A DNA stretch of 64,000 nt, from contig CAJQUW010014274.1 in assembly GCA_907163375.1 (NCBI GenBank), forward strand, positions 1 to 64,000, given 5' to 3'. The position numbers and the translations under genes are program-made. Below, piece after piece: positions 10,402-21,990 of this stretch; the stretch's first letter is position 1; every line of letters begins with the position of its first letter. The notes beneath the pieces were generated by a model. That model worked only from the letters and a program-made list of their open reading frames with translations, was not told the origin of the DNA and ran no database searches. Source of the DNA: Prostheceraeus crozeri (Eukaryota; Platyhelminthes; Polycladida; Euryleptidae).

Positions 10402-10930
10402 CCCAAACTCTTACTATGATGGCACAAAGCCAGCCTGATATGAGCCGACTGTTCAGCGATAAAAAGGTCTATGACTCCTTTCAGGTGCCTCCGCGAGGAT
10501 CTTGTATCTCACTGAGAGCAGTGATGAGCATTCTGTAATTATTAAAGTCTTCTCTTCTATCACTCTTGTGAATGGGAGTCAGTACCTCAGTATTCCAGTC
10601 ATCTACCAAGCTCTCCTCACTCCACATTTTTTGGACGATGCTTGCAAGATTGCCCAATTTGAGCACTTCCGTCTGTGACCTATCACAAATCAGCCTGCAC
10701 GTCATCGAGACCAGGAGCCTTCGTTTTCTTCATTCTTTCTATAACTTCATTTATTTCTGTCATAGTTGGATTAGTCACTTCGTTTGCCACATCTGTGTGG
10801 ACTTCTTTATCTAGATCACTATTTGAAAACGGAATTTACTCTACATTCTTCAAGGAATTCTCAAAATCTTCTGATGACGGCCGTCTGTCAATTAGAAGAT
10901 TTATCACTGCATCTCTTGCCACCGTTTGAC
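10402..10930 (-). mobile_element. LINE reverse transcriptase, 5'-side piece
   Basis: The minus strand encodes MTEINEVIERMKKTKAPGLD, then a segment with WSEESLVDDWNTEVLTPIHK and NNYRMLI. This is the usual KAPGxD...P..W....ltPIhK...NYR order of the RT fingers domain in non-LTR retrotransposons. Further down YKILAEA and YQAGF lead up to the foldback junction at 10,401. The frame is broken. Together with 8,850-9,027 it covers RT motifs 0 to A of one element. Confidence 0.8.
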
Positions 10931-11809
10931 GAGGTTGATGTCCTTGGTTAAGACCATTAATTCCTTCAAATTGTTCCTCTGCATCTATCTACTGTATATC
11001 CACACTTTTCCTGTGCATCACTCTCTTCTGGTTTCGGCTAATTTGTTTAATTATTCTATGACTCGGATATTGCACATGACATATGCATGAAAGAGCCCTG
11101 ACTAGTCAGTTTTCAATTTAGAGTAGGAAAGAGTCAGGAGTTCTCTATGACATTGACATCATTCTTATGTGTCTATCGCAAAAAAGCTTTCGATTGCTAT
11201 CCAATAGTCAGAACTACAAACTGACAAGAATGTCTGTAAGGTTTTGTTCTAAAATTTGAATAAATACATTATTGTCATCAGTAGTGACCACTGAAGCATG
11301 TACATCTGCATGTATCTTGAACACTTATGATTTTCGGAGAAGAGATCGAGTACATAAAAGATGAATTAATTTTTCGGAAAATCGGAATTCCACCCGGCCG
11401 TACAACGCTTGCATCAGTTATATCCAGAGTTTTCATGTAAAATTTACCTGAAATGGAATGGGTTTAGAGGTTCCTCGAAATCAGCGCGCATGACAGTGCA
11501 ACTTGGAAAAGTTTTGAGGGCTTCCGGGCTTCTTGTAACTTTAAGATTTACTTAAAAGGAGCTTCTTAGACGTTGTTAAACCGCATGTCATCTTGGAGGA
11601 TCACCACTCCATCACAAATACTGATAGACCAAACGAACAACTGCTGTCTGACAAACAAATACTGATGCCGTGCTACTCTGAAGGAAAAACCTGTTTTGAA
11701 TATCCAATACATCGGTCTACAGATTTCTGAACGCACTTAAACAGAAAATGGCATGAATTGCAGAAAAACAATCTTCTGCTCAGAAAAAATTTTACAATAT
11801 AATTCTAAG
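10931..11809. other. Unannotated stretch
   Basis: No gene or repeat with definable ends is seen. Confidence 0.35.
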
Positions 11810-12745
11810 CAGGGTGTTTCAAAATGATTCATCCGATCTCATTAGACTATATCTATCTATTGAGTTAGCTCAGATTTTAGAAATCAGTTCTACAACACTT
11901 AACGAGTTTTATGCATCATGTAACGACGGCTATGTTGTTCTTCACTTTGAGGCGCAGCACATTTTTCAATTTGGACAATTTTCTTTTCAAAATTTTTAAT
12001 TGCTCTTTATGACCTCCCCGGAGGCGCACCTCGGCAAACAGACGATAGTCTAGCTCATGCCGAACTTGTCAGATTCAACTGCGGCAGGCTATAAACAAAG
12101 GGCTATACATAGAAAAGCGTTTTGAGCTCTGAAAATTTGTTTTTCAAAAGGAAGCAGGGGAAGATTTTCTTTCGCGTGTCATGTCCAGTGACGAGGTCGC
12201 ACTTTGCATCAACGGAAAAGTGAGTCGTCATAAAATCAGGATGTGAAATTTTGGAACATCCACATCAGGTAGTGGAGTTTCAAGGAATATCACTGAAGAT
12301 GTGTGTTCTAAATGCTGCAAAGCTGACTTCTCCTTTAGCTTCAGGCTAATTGAATGACTCTTTCAACAGGATGCTGCACCAACGCACTGGCATGATGAGG
12401 TCCGACCATCTAAAAAAATTTAAAAAGCTCCCTCAGCGATGAATCAGTCTTCTGCAGATTTAACTTTTAAATGGCCACTTTACAGCAACAAGCGCAGCCG
12501 GTTTGAGATTTTTTTTCTTTTGGGCAATGTGAAGGATAAAGTTTAGGTTTCACGTTTCCATTTCCAAGAACTGACTGACGTGCGATATCGCATTAGTGAA
12601 GCAGCAGCGACAATGCCAAACAACATGCTGGTATAACGGCAGCTGGACTGTCATCTTGATGTTGGCTGAGCTTTTACAGGAATCAGTGCAGTCACTATAA
12701 TGCCACAACATCCGACATGTTGACTTCAAGGATCTGATGTCACCA
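11810..12745 (+). mobile_element. Decayed mariner/SETMAR-type transposase relic
   Basis: The left tip is CAGGGTGTTTCAAAATG, a mariner-type end. Plus-strand stretches in several frames match the transposase class with the order SDEV.....GKV.RH (first catalytic Asp block, near 12,190), FNRMLHQRTGMM near 12,370, and RLFFFFWAM.R near 12,500, where intact members read FFLWGYVKD. It is full of stops and shifts and has no recognisable right end. It is an old relic of the IS630-Tc1-mariner superfamily. Confidence 0.65.
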
Positions 12746-12780
12746 CTTATGTTACAAAAACCGAATTTAGCTTGAAGATA

Positions 12781-14243
12781 GGAACACCTCCCTTATAGTA
12801 ACACCTCTTAGTTTGGAGAAAGGCGAAAAATTTCATCATTGGGTGATGTCTTACTTGCGACATAGCACTGTGGCCGTGACAGACGTTGAAAGACAAGAGG
12901 CAGATAGTCGACGCCACTGCAGAAAATGTGAGTCGTTTCGAGCTAGCTAAGCGCTTTGGCATTCTAAATGCAAAAGATTCAATTTAGAAGGCAATTGAGT
13001 GCGGAGACAACACTAAACGAAGCAGTATAAAGCCGGTGAGATACGATAAGCTAGAGAGCTACAGAGGGCATTTCTGTCTTGGTTCAAACAGGTTCGAAGT
13101 CAGAACGTTCCCGTCACTGGACAGCTGCTGCAAGAGAAGGCAAAACAACTTACTAATGAGCCAGCAACGGATGGCTAGAGAAGTTTTCCAGAAGACACTC
13201 GGACCCCTTCAAGTCAGTTCAAGGCTAGGGCGATCAACATGCAGGTGATCAGCGACTGGCAGCAGGAGATTCTGAAGGCTACAATTAATGCGTTCCATCG
13301 TAATGACGTTTATAACTTAGATGAGACTGGTTTGCGACTTCTACGCAACAAAACATTGGCTTCTAAAGGTAGGCAGTGTACACTGCTTGTCATAAGCAAA
13401 TATGTAAAGCCACGTTGCTTCAAGAATGCAAAGATCCCCGTTGACTATAAAGCCAATTGCAAGGTATGGATGACAGCGCTCATGTATGAGACATGGTTGA
13501 AAGATTGGGATAAGAAGCTGGAGAAAGATGGGAGGAGGAGACAAGTTCACATCTACAGGTGCGATGACTGCAGAGCCGCACCCCGTCAGTGATGAACTTG
13601 CAGGACTATAGTGAGACTTGTACGAGCAACGAGAAGTGGAGGACGGAACCAGTCTCACCCACTGCGTGACGGCGGACCAACGTTGAGGTGCAGACAAACG
13701 GCATCATGATCATGGAGAAGATAGCTGTATCTGCAATTAAACCGGTTGAAGCTGAGCCAGAGGAGCTGGTGGAGGAGCCTGAAATTCCATCTGTCACCAA
13801 TTAATAATCCCGCCAAGCCTTGGATATTCTGAGACAATACATTGAGAGAAATGTTGATGATCCAGCAGTGTTGGTTTTGTGTGATAAGCTCCATGACGTT
13901 ACTGCCAAACAACAGATGGAAGTGATAAAGCAGAAGCACACTGAAAGCCCTTTTTAAGAATCACTTAATCTGTTAAATACAAATTTTCTTTAATTAATTC
14001 ATCTCTGCTTTTTGAAAACATATTGGGAATATACCGGTAGCTTATGGATTTAAATAAAATAGTAATTGGGTATCAACGAGCATCGTATACCAACATAAAA
14101 TAAATAAAATGGCGACAGTAGATGTGAAAAACTTCTTAGCACTGAACATTATTGCTTATTTGTAGTTATTTGTTGCATCACTCTCTACAACGACGCCCTC
14201 TCTATAACGAGTCTCGATGGGTGTCGTTATAGAGAGGTTCGCC
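12781..14243 (+). mobile_element. Tigger/pogo-type DNA transposon relic
   Basis: The right end (about 14,185-14,243) holds a TCTATAACGAGTCTCGATGG-type segment, then TTATAGAGAGGTTCGCCTG, the typical Tigger terminal pattern. A degraded counterpart with TCCCTTATAGTAACACCTC lies at the left near 12,787. Between them lies a broken transposase gene. The length of about 1.46 kb is short for a full Tigger (usually 2 kb or more), so internal sequence is missing. Confidence 0.7.
12930..13955 (+). pseudogene. CENP-B/Tigger transposase pseudogene
   Basis: The N-terminal region carries traces of the CENP-B HTH (FLSWFKQVRSQNVPVTGQLL near 13,075-13,130). The catalytic region reads VYNLDETGLRLLRNKTLASK at about 13,310, with the first Asp in LDETGL, followed by KPRCFKNAKIPVDYKANCKV and WLKDWDKKLEKDGRR. 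The second catalytic motif (D.C.aHP) is garbled. The C-terminal tail ALDILRQYIERNVDDPAVLV survives in another frame at 13,820-13,880. Several frameshifts and stops separate these blocks. It is a pogo-superfamily DDE transposase, long inactive. Confidence 0.85.
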
Positions 14244-14682
14244 TGACATATTTTTCACGCTAGTGTCAAACACTTATATCATTTATCATAGTTGTGGCGT
14301 TGATCGACATTGTGCGGAGTTATTATATCTGATTAAAATGCAGTCTAAAAAAGCTCGGTGGCGCTCTAATATCTTGCTCTTTTCTCATCCCTAATACTGT
14401 CGGAGAATTTCTACACATCGACTTTATGAGAGGTTTCATCGCATCTATAGCAGAGACTTTTATTCTTGATGTTGAATAGCTATATTTACTAGTTCCATGT
14501 GTTTCTTCACTCAAAATAGTTTCAGTGAGCATTACAACGGCAGAGTCGTATTAATTATGGTGTCGCGGCAATAACTCCTCTGAGGCGACATGGAATCCAT
14601 AGACGGGTGCGCTTTTGATCCGGCGAGGCAATTCATGCGCGACGATTCAGGCGCACATTTGAGAGACTAACGCGCACCAGCG
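14244..14682. other. Unannotated stretch
   Basis: Nothing is recognisable. GC content rises towards the tandem repeat that follows. Confidence 0.35.
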
Positions 14683-14895
14683 CGGCGCCGTTGGCGCCTA
14701 GTTTCAGAATTTCTAAAAAATAGATCACGTGTCTGGCGCCGCTGGCACTGGTTTCGGCAAGCCTGATTTCATTAATTCTAGGAAGAGATCTTATGTCTGG
14801 CGCGCCTGGAACTGGTTTCGACCGAGCCTAATTTTAGAAATTCTAGGAATAGATCTTACGTCTGGCGAGCCAACTTCGAATCTGGCACTGGTTGC
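14683..14895. repeat. Degenerate ~65-bp tandem repeat
   Basis: A unit starting CTGGCGC(C/G)...CTGGNACTGGTTTCGNC and ending AATTCTAGGAANAGATCTTA occurs about three to four times in a row with increasing divergence at the edges. The units are GC-richer than the surroundings. It lies where the LINE below ends and may have grown from its 3' region. Confidence 0.65.
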
Positions 14896-15750
14896 GGCAA
14901 GGCAAGTAATGTCGGCGAGTGTGGGAAGCCAGTCAGTTTTCAGTGGTTTGATGGCACCGGATATAGTCAGCATGATTTCATTTAGTTGGACATCTACTAC
15001 TTTGCAATGTGTTGAGTTTTTCCAAGCAGGACAGCAAGGTTCAGCTGTTGAGTAGCACAACGCCAGTCCTGTTTCACACAGTACATTAGCATCAGTGCCC
15101 CAGGTCTAGCCAGCGATTATTTTCAGAAGATTATTTCTTGTCTGCATTTATGGCTCAGCTTTGCCAGGTGCTCATTGTAGGATGACATTCTATCTAAAGT
15201 ATGCAGGCTTAGGTTCATGAGATATGCGAAAAATGTTGATGTGCACGTCAAATTGATGACCACTTTGACAGCTGTCTAGGTAAAACACGGTAGAAATAAT
15301 CTTTTCCGTGGCTTGGTTGCAGCATTCATCAAGTACATAATTCAACTACATCAGAGATGTCATCATTCAGCAGGGCGTTCAGGTCTGCGAATGTTCGAGC
15401 TAGATGGGTACAACAAATGTCATCGGCATAGACGAATTTTCTGCTCGTTGACAAAGGGTTTTCAGTTTATGTAAATGTTGAAGAGAGTAGGTGCTGAGAC
15501 TGATCCCTGAGCAATTTCTTTTGTCGCCTCTATCTGCTTCTGTCTGCTTCCAAATAAACCCGAAAGCGATGGTTTTGTAGGAAGCATTCAATGATGTCAA
15601 CAGTCCATGGGGGTAAGCATCTGCTGAAGTTTAAGAGGAGACCTTTCTGCCATGCGTTGAGTAAGCCCCGATAGCTCGAGGAAGACAGCGCCAGTCTAAA
15701 TTCTCTTTTGGTACCCGATCTCAATAAAGGAAGTCAGTCACCAGGAATGT
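14880..15750 (-). mobile_element. LINE (jockey-like) RT and 3' region fragment
   Basis: The minus strand shows GLLLNFSRCLPPWTVDIIEC, then RFRVYLEADRSR, then the RT catalytic block LSTSRKFVYADDICC with the YADD motif, and after it TFADLNALLNDDISDVVE. Further 3', LALCYSTAEPCCPAWKNSTH and VDVQLNEIMLTISGAIKPLK match the post-RT region of jockey-type LINEs. The blocks are broken by stops and lie in different frames. It is 5'-truncated upstream of RT motif A. Confidence 0.85.
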
Positions 15751-17880
15751 TCAGCCGGTTTAAGTATTTTAACTGGTTAAATTTGTAAAAGAGGAAGTTT
15801 GGTTAAATTAGTGCTGCTTAAAATGGTACCGAAAAATGATTGGTTAAATGGGTACACGTGTAAAAACGCTTAAAATTTAAGCATTTTCTAGTAAGCCTAG
15901 CATTGTCGAATACAGTGACCACAATCCCGGGATCCCAGGATTTAAGAAAATTTAGGAGACATTGGTATCCCGGCAACGGTAACCGGGATCCTGAGATTGA
16001 TAAGTTAGGATATTCGGGAAGAATTGCCAACTCATAAATGTGATTAGTTTAGAAATGACATTTGTTAGTATAGTCAAAATTTGTGACTATAACTTGCTTG
16101 TGGATCACGAACAAGTTATTCGATGCTTTATCAACGATTGTAATCTTCAAACTCCTTCATTTTATCACTTCAACCAGTTCTCGTCTCTCAGTAAGTGTGT
16201 CAATTCTCATATTTATTATCTTAACACCTTTCGCCTCTTGATGAGTGTCTTGATTGATGGAGCAGGCTTATAAAATCGACTGAAAATAAAACACAACTTC
16301 TCGGATTGTGAAACAATTCAGGTGACTTCTTCGGATACTAAATAGACTACTAACAGATTTTATTCCTGAAAAGCATGGAAGCTGCTGCCTCGCTCTTTCC
16401 ATTCTAATTCTTTTAGTTGAAGTTGTGAATCTTATAGTTATCGATGAACATTGGAATTAAATTTTCAGTTTAGTTCTTTTGGCTTTAAGGTGACCACTGA
16501 GTAATACGAGTAATTGGTAACCACTATAAGACCATTAGGAGATGCATCGAAATTTTCCCTTATCAATTATTCGTTTCAGAAACACCAAACATGTGTTTTA
16601 CCAGCTACCGGACAATGTTCAACAGTGATAAGTACAAAATGCCTCGATATTGTACATATATTTAATTGCTGCTGCAGCACTTAGGTACTGAGATATGCCT
16701 CTAGACTAATCGAATTTTAACATTGTCTTAATGTCTTTCGATATTTTTGAGAGCGCGTGAAAAACTGAGCAAGGTAACGAATAATATACACTGTAGGCCT
16801 AAAAGATTCAGGCAAATATCATGAAGGCCAAAGGTTGTTGCGAGGAAAATGTTCATTCATTACTAGCAGAGATAAATGTATCTCTTGATGTCTGGGTATT
16901 CTAGGCCTACATAATTTCAGCGTCTTTTCGGCCTTGAGGTTGAGGCAGTAGTTTTGCAGTTGGATCAAGTAACCATTTCCAGAACTGAGTGGCGAGACTC
17001 AATCTCTTAAAAAAGATAAACGCTCTGTTACATAATTGGTAGAAGTGATTTACACAAAAAAACCTTACTTGAGACTATATAAAAATATACACATCTATAT
17101 ACGGAAACTCGGCTGGCGTTTTCTGAAATTTGAATCTTTCAATACGAAAAAATTAGGAAAAGTTCACAGCAGTCTAGAAAAAACGAATAGTAACAGAATG
17201 TCTGGGAAAAGAAAAAAACCGCTTTTTATCTGAATGCCAAACAATTTTAAATAAGACGCGACTTGACAGCCTGCACTGTATTGGATTTCAATATTTCACG
17301 AAGATTTTTTCAGAAAACGGATAATGCTAGATTTTCTAATTACTCGTCGGCTTAAAATTTCAAAAATATACAGACATTTATTGACAATTCCTACATTAGT
17401 GAAAAAAGGCCCAGAAGCAACGATGCCGGTAGCCATAACTTTGTTAAAACATCGTAAATCCAGACGCAGTAGCCACAGTAGCATAATGAAAATGCAAGAT
17501 ACTAATACACCATCAAAAGTCTTCACAAATCACACAATCCAGAGACTAACGGCACATACCCTAGTTCACAATATAGCAACAGCGGTACATCGTGTGGCAA
17601 GTTATGGGGAATAAACTAGAGGAGTGCCAAATCAACCCATCGAAGTGCCAATTCAACCCACACATTTCGTGAATTGGCATTTTTGTAACTTTTTTTGAAA
17701 CGAATATTTGAAGAGGAAGGAGTCCGAATCGAAAAAAAATTTAAAATAAAAAGTTAGGAAATTCCCTGAATATTAAGGTCATTATGTTTGAATAGTAAAA
17801 AAATTCGTTGTTTGGTCATGAGAGCTAATTTAGTTTTTGGATGCCAGATCACCCCACTCTCCCCTACTCTCTCCCTTCGC
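15751..17880. other. Unannotated stretch
   Basis: No element with clear ends is visible. A minus-strand frame at 17,296-17,526 contains one strongly hydrophobic segment (VLVSCIFIMLLWLL) and could be a membrane-protein exon, but there is no family match that I can defend. Confidence 0.3.
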
Positions 17881-18128
17881 AATTACTACACTGCCCAACA
17901 CACAGTGTGGCAGACAGGCAGGAGTTATCGAGTAAGTCATCAATTTTTTTTCTCACTTATATTTACACAGTACTTTTTTTCATTACCTACCATTTGAATA
18001 TTTTCAACATTTACATTTGTGTTTTATTTTTTATTTTTCACATTGGTTTTACTTACTGAATAGTTTGATTTGTGATTTAATTCATTATTAACTGTGTTTC
18101 GCCTAAGGTTAGCCCTTGCTAATTTGAC
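17881..18128 (+). repeat. 250-bp dispersed repeat, copy 2
   Basis: This matches the reverse complement of 9,261-9,510 end to end. It starts AATTACTACACTGCCCAACA and ends GCCCTTGCTAATTTGA. It is directly followed by the tandem duplication in the next entry. Confidence 0.8.
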
Positions 18129-18130
18129 TA

Positions 18131-18476
18131 ATGAGAGAAATCAGAGCTAGAGTCGGGGCAGGGCTAGAGTTGGGCGATTGGACTGAAACTACACCGGCCA
18201 CTTGGTTGGGACTGGAGAGAGGTTGTATGGGTAGTTCAGGTAGATCGGAGTTGAGATAAAGAATTTTTGGCTACTGGTATGTCAAAAAGTTAGTGACCGG
18301 GCCTATAATGAGAGAAATCAGAGGTTGGAGCAGGGCTAGAGTTGGGCGATTGGACTGAAACTACATCGGCCACTTGGTTGGGACTAGAGAGAGGTTATAT
18401 GGGTAGTTCAGGTAGATCGGTTGAGATAAAGAAGCTTTGGCTACTGGCATGTCAAAAAGTTAGTGACCGGGCGTAT
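18131..18476. repeat. ~175-bp tandem duplication
   Basis: A unit running from AATGAGAGAAATCAGAG to AAAAAGTTAGTGACCGGGC occurs twice back to back (break near 18,306), at about 95 percent identity with a few small indels. No coding content is recognised. The high identity suggests a recent local duplication. Confidence 0.85.
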
Positions 18477-19405
18477 AAATTCGGATTAAAGAAAGAATAT
18501 CGCTGTGAAACTGTGCAGGCGTGTAGAACATCCAACATTCTCCTGTGTCTGAAAAAACTAGGTGAAATATAAAAAAGTAAAAAAGTTATTGCAACTGGCA
18601 GTTTTTCGAATTTTGGCTACTGGCACATTTTATAACTTAACCGAAGACAAGTCATTAGCTTTTTATGAAGCAAGACACGAATGCAACTTTAGCAACGCGT
18701 TTGCCACGCTTTCAGCCGCGTTTTATTCGCATTGGTCAATCACAAGTTTCAAGTTTACTACGAAGAAGTGCAATGTTAAAGGAGCTACTAGTTTATTCGA
18801 TGTAATGCATCAAAATCTACCACTGTGAGTGACTAAGCTCCCACTTTACGATAGCGACAGGGAAAGACTTCATGCAAGTTATTTAACTGGCTCAATAAAT
18901 CACTGAAGTGAACCAATGAGAACGAATCTTTCAGAAAGCACGGGAAATACGTTTTCTGAAGTTGTTCTCATGAAACAGCATAACAAGTCATAACAGCAGC
19001 TCACTAAAGTCAAATTTATCGATGAAAACCATAGTGACGCTTGCAAACATAGCAAGGATGATTTGTAACAATGAAGGCAAACTATATTTTGGTGGAGAAT
19101 TATAATTGAAAATGAGCATTTTAGGCTTAGGACTTTAGCTCTGCGCTAAATGTAAAGGCCGACAAAGTACTCAATGCAGAAACTGTTCACGTCCTACGCT
19201 GCAGATGAGTGAAAATCTAGACTTTCAACATAAATTTACCCGGTGAATTTCAGTTACTTTATCTGAAAATGTCTCATTCCCGACCATGAAAAGCTACAGG
19301 AGGAGATTAGTATACATGAAGTAATTGATGTAGATGAATCCGACTACATCAACTTTTACATTCTATCATCCACAATTTAATGTTCATCACCACTGATTTT
19401 CTTAC
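18477..19405. other. Unannotated stretch
   Basis: No supported gene or repeat. Confidence 0.35.
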
Positions 19406-19676
19406 CTGACCATGTGATTAATACAATTGTTGTCAAGATACCTTTTAGCGTGAGAAAGATATACATGTCTCCCGAATGTATTCGATTCACATATGGAACA
19501 GCGCAACATTCTACATTGAATCTAAAGTGTCCTCCATTCAAATTGCTCAAAAATATATTCATCAAAACAAATATCAGCATGTCTAAAACGGTGCAAATTA
19601 TCCTCCTAATTGATATTAAGCTGAACAATCTACTACCAGACTCCTCAGAAATATTGAAAGATTCTTTTTGGTACAT
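19406..19676 (-). CDS. Possible exon of a PAP2/phospholipid-phosphatase-like membrane protein
   Basis: A minus-strand open frame of about 90 codons starts at an ATG (19,676) and stays open to a good splice donor (CAG/GTAAG at 19,406). It contains a transmembrane-like segment ICTVLDMLIFVLMNIFL, then FNVECCAVPYVNRIHSGDMY, then a second hydrophobic segment FLTLKGILTTIVLITW. The order of TM helix, F.C....PY loop and TM helix resembles the first exons of animal lipid phosphate phosphatases (PLPP/wunen). The signature catalytic motifs would be in later exons, which I cannot find. This is a weak inference; it could equally be an unrelated membrane protein. Confidence 0.3.
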
Positions 19677-19699
19677 TTCTCGCTAATTTCAGTCGTGTG

Positions 19700-20027
19700 T
19701 TTCAATTCGTGGCCAGTGTTACCGAGTTGGTGGCGACACCTGGGAAGACATTTCATCACATTCACATCGACATCTAAACAAAATATTGCAAATCCTAGAA
19801 TATCGAGGAATATTCACCGAAATCCCATAGAACTGTGCTCCCAGCAAGCAGCATATCGATGTTGTAGAATATTTTAAGTGATTATCTCAATGATTGAAGC
19901 AGTCTCTCATCTTCGCCGGATTTTCGCGGCGGCTAGTGGCGACAAGTTTCCTGCCACGAGTCGGCAACAATTACTCATTTCGTGGCGAGTTCGTGGCAGC
20001 CTTCGTGGCGAGGAGTTTACAGTGTAG
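19700..20027 (+). repeat. Dispersed GTGGCGAG repeat, copy 2
   Basis: This contains repeated GTGGCGA and CGTGGC words and ends in TTCGTGGCGAGGAGTTTACA followed by GTGTA, matching copy 1 (63-246) in reverse. The middle portion (about 19,760-19,900) has no counterpart in copy 1, so one copy is either longer or deleted. It has no protein-coding content. Confidence 0.5.
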
Positions 20028-20749
20028 TGTGATACTTAACCTGATCAGATTTATTGTGAAATTTATGCTTCACAAGTATGTCGTCGTTGCTTCTTCTCCT
20101 GCAACATTAACAGGACGCTTAATTATCTCTACTTCATGTATCAAGTTGCTAAACATCAATTCATTTCAACGGTTGCATTCATGCAATCATGTCGACTTAT
20201 ATATCTCAAACATAACTGTCTCTTGCGCTCATGAATTATAATGCTTTTATTTAGGATTGATAATATGCTTAATTTCAAAATTTCATAATGAATAATTGTT
20301 GATGGTTGAATACTTATTGATTATTCATGAAATACCTTAGAATTACTTGTATTAAAATCGACTTCAGTATTGTAAGCATGAGTCCTGAATGTCATCATCT
20401 CATTACTTACAAAGCAGTAGTAACATTAGTGTGATCTTTAATGACAAAAGGCCTTAAATCAACATACTTTGGACATGATTGATGCTTTCTTTTTACATTC
20501 TGCTGGTATGACTTTCGTATGTAAAGCATGCCACACTTGAAATAACATACGAGAAATATATAAATATTTCTGTATAAATATATACAGAAATGTACCAAAA
20601 AAAATGCTGACATGCATCGTTCGTATGTTATTGGTATTGAGCGATTTACAGTGTACGTCTGAGAAAAATCCAATCCACTGTTTGACTCCTGTGGTTATTC
20701 CACTTTTCATCGGGTCTAGAGGCTTGTAGCTACCGTCTTGCAGGACAGA
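20028..20749. other. Unannotated stretch with a short palindrome
   Basis: A palindromic AT segment (TATTTCTGTATA / TATACAGAAATGTA) lies at about 20,565-20,597. No gene is recognised. Confidence 0.35.
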
Positions 20750-21470
20750 GTGACATTGAACATATCTATTGAATCTGACTTACAGAGAATTCTGTCTTGG
20801 AGTCGTTCCAACCGAGTCATGACACCTCATTGCTTTTTAGTCGATAAAAGCATTTCTTCGCTAGGCGCGTCACTGTCTGAGTCTTAAGGTTAGCCAATCC
20901 ATATCCCCAAGCTGTTCCATTAGCTTCCTAGCGTCTTGGAACGTTGCTGTGAGCCCGTGCCTACTTCAGCCCTTCTGCAGCTATTCGTATACTTAACAAG
21001 ACTCAAGTTCGTCAAGAGATGCAGCTTTGCTCAAACGTTTGGCCATCAGGGCCTCAGAGCAGCTTGGATAAGCCTATAGATATACTTGATCGACTTCAGC
21101 GCAAGGCAGTTCGTCTGATAGATAATGCTGTCTCAATTCAAATTTGACATCACTCGGACACCGAAGGGCAGCCTCCTGTATTTCCTTCTTCTACCGCTAT
21201 TATTATCGTCCTTTCTCTGATGAGTTTTCTTCTGTTACTCCACGTCCTCGTTCTTTTACCAGATGCATAAGAGGAAGTGAATGCGCTCCTCTAATCCATA
21301 CTTGGCTACTAATCCTTGTAGTCGGACTGAACATTTTAAGTGATTCTTCTTTCTTACACCAGCATGGTTGTGGGACAGTCTTCCTGTGGAGGCTTTGCCA
21401 ACATTTTTACATAAACATGATAATCAACATCATGGAGAATCATGGCACAATGTGGGAGCTAGGACACTGA
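20750..21470 (+). mobile_element. LINE (jockey-like) 3' coding fragment
   Basis: Plus-strand blocks in different frames match the C-terminal part of jockey-type LINE ORF2: a LQRILSWSRSNRV segment near 20,780, ILDRLQRKAVRLIDNAV near 21,080, SLGHRRAASCISFFYRYYY at 21,147-21,205, and a FFLTPAWLWDSLP-like segment near 21,355. The catalytic part of the RT is not present, so this is a 5'-truncated, frame-broken copy, as is usual for LINE insertions. Confidence 0.8.
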
Positions 21471-21657
21471 GCTGGAATTAATTTCAATCCATCGCTTTGA
21501 TGACAAACCATGTCGACGGCTTCACTTTGTCCAGACGGAGTATCCACACTGAAGGATTAAGCACAGAATATTGTCTGTCCTCTTCTATGTGGTTCTGAAG
21601 AAAATATTCCTCTGCCAAAGAGAGTCAAGTTTCAGAAATGTACAGAACTGCACAGGA

Positions 21658-21990
21658 TCAAAGCAAAACTTGCAAATATCGCAGAGATTTCTGATCCTCC
21701 TCGCAGTTATATGCCAAGATGCGAATATCATCATTATAAAAAAAAGAATTACAATGAACAGAATTTGGATGCAACATAGTTTGATTTGCTACCATGACAT
21801 TATTTGCGGTCTGGCTATTCAGCATTTGAGCGGTTGTGGGGGTAGAAAGATCCTGCAGCTCGGTGGATCCCCATTCCCCTGCATTAGAGGTCGCAGGGTT
21901 ACCAAAAGGATACTCTGAAACTTTGTTCTTAAACAGTAGAATACTGATGATCATAAGGCAGATGGGGCCGTTGGTCATATCCATGGACAT
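21658..21990 (-). CDS. Unrecognised 110-residue open frame
   Basis: A minus-strand frame opens just inside the flank of the composite insertion, directly after TTCTAG, which could act as a splice acceptor. The N-terminus MSMDMTNGPICLMIISILLF is hydrophobic; the rest is polar and Ser/Thr/Asn-rich. No known domain is recognised. It could be a host exon at the insertion site or chance. Confidence 0.2.
   Translation of the reverse strand: MSMDMTNGPICLMIISILLFKNKVSEYPFGNPATSNAGEWGSTELQDLSTPTTAQMLNSQTANNVMVANQTMLHPNSVHCNSFFYNDDIRILAYNCEEDQKSLRYLQVLL

Noticed and set aside
17296-17526. Minus-strand frame with one hydrophobic helix, considered as a later exon of the PAP2-like candidate
   Set aside because: None of the PAP2 catalytic motifs (KX6RP, PSGH, SRX5HX3D) can be seen in any frame of the segment.
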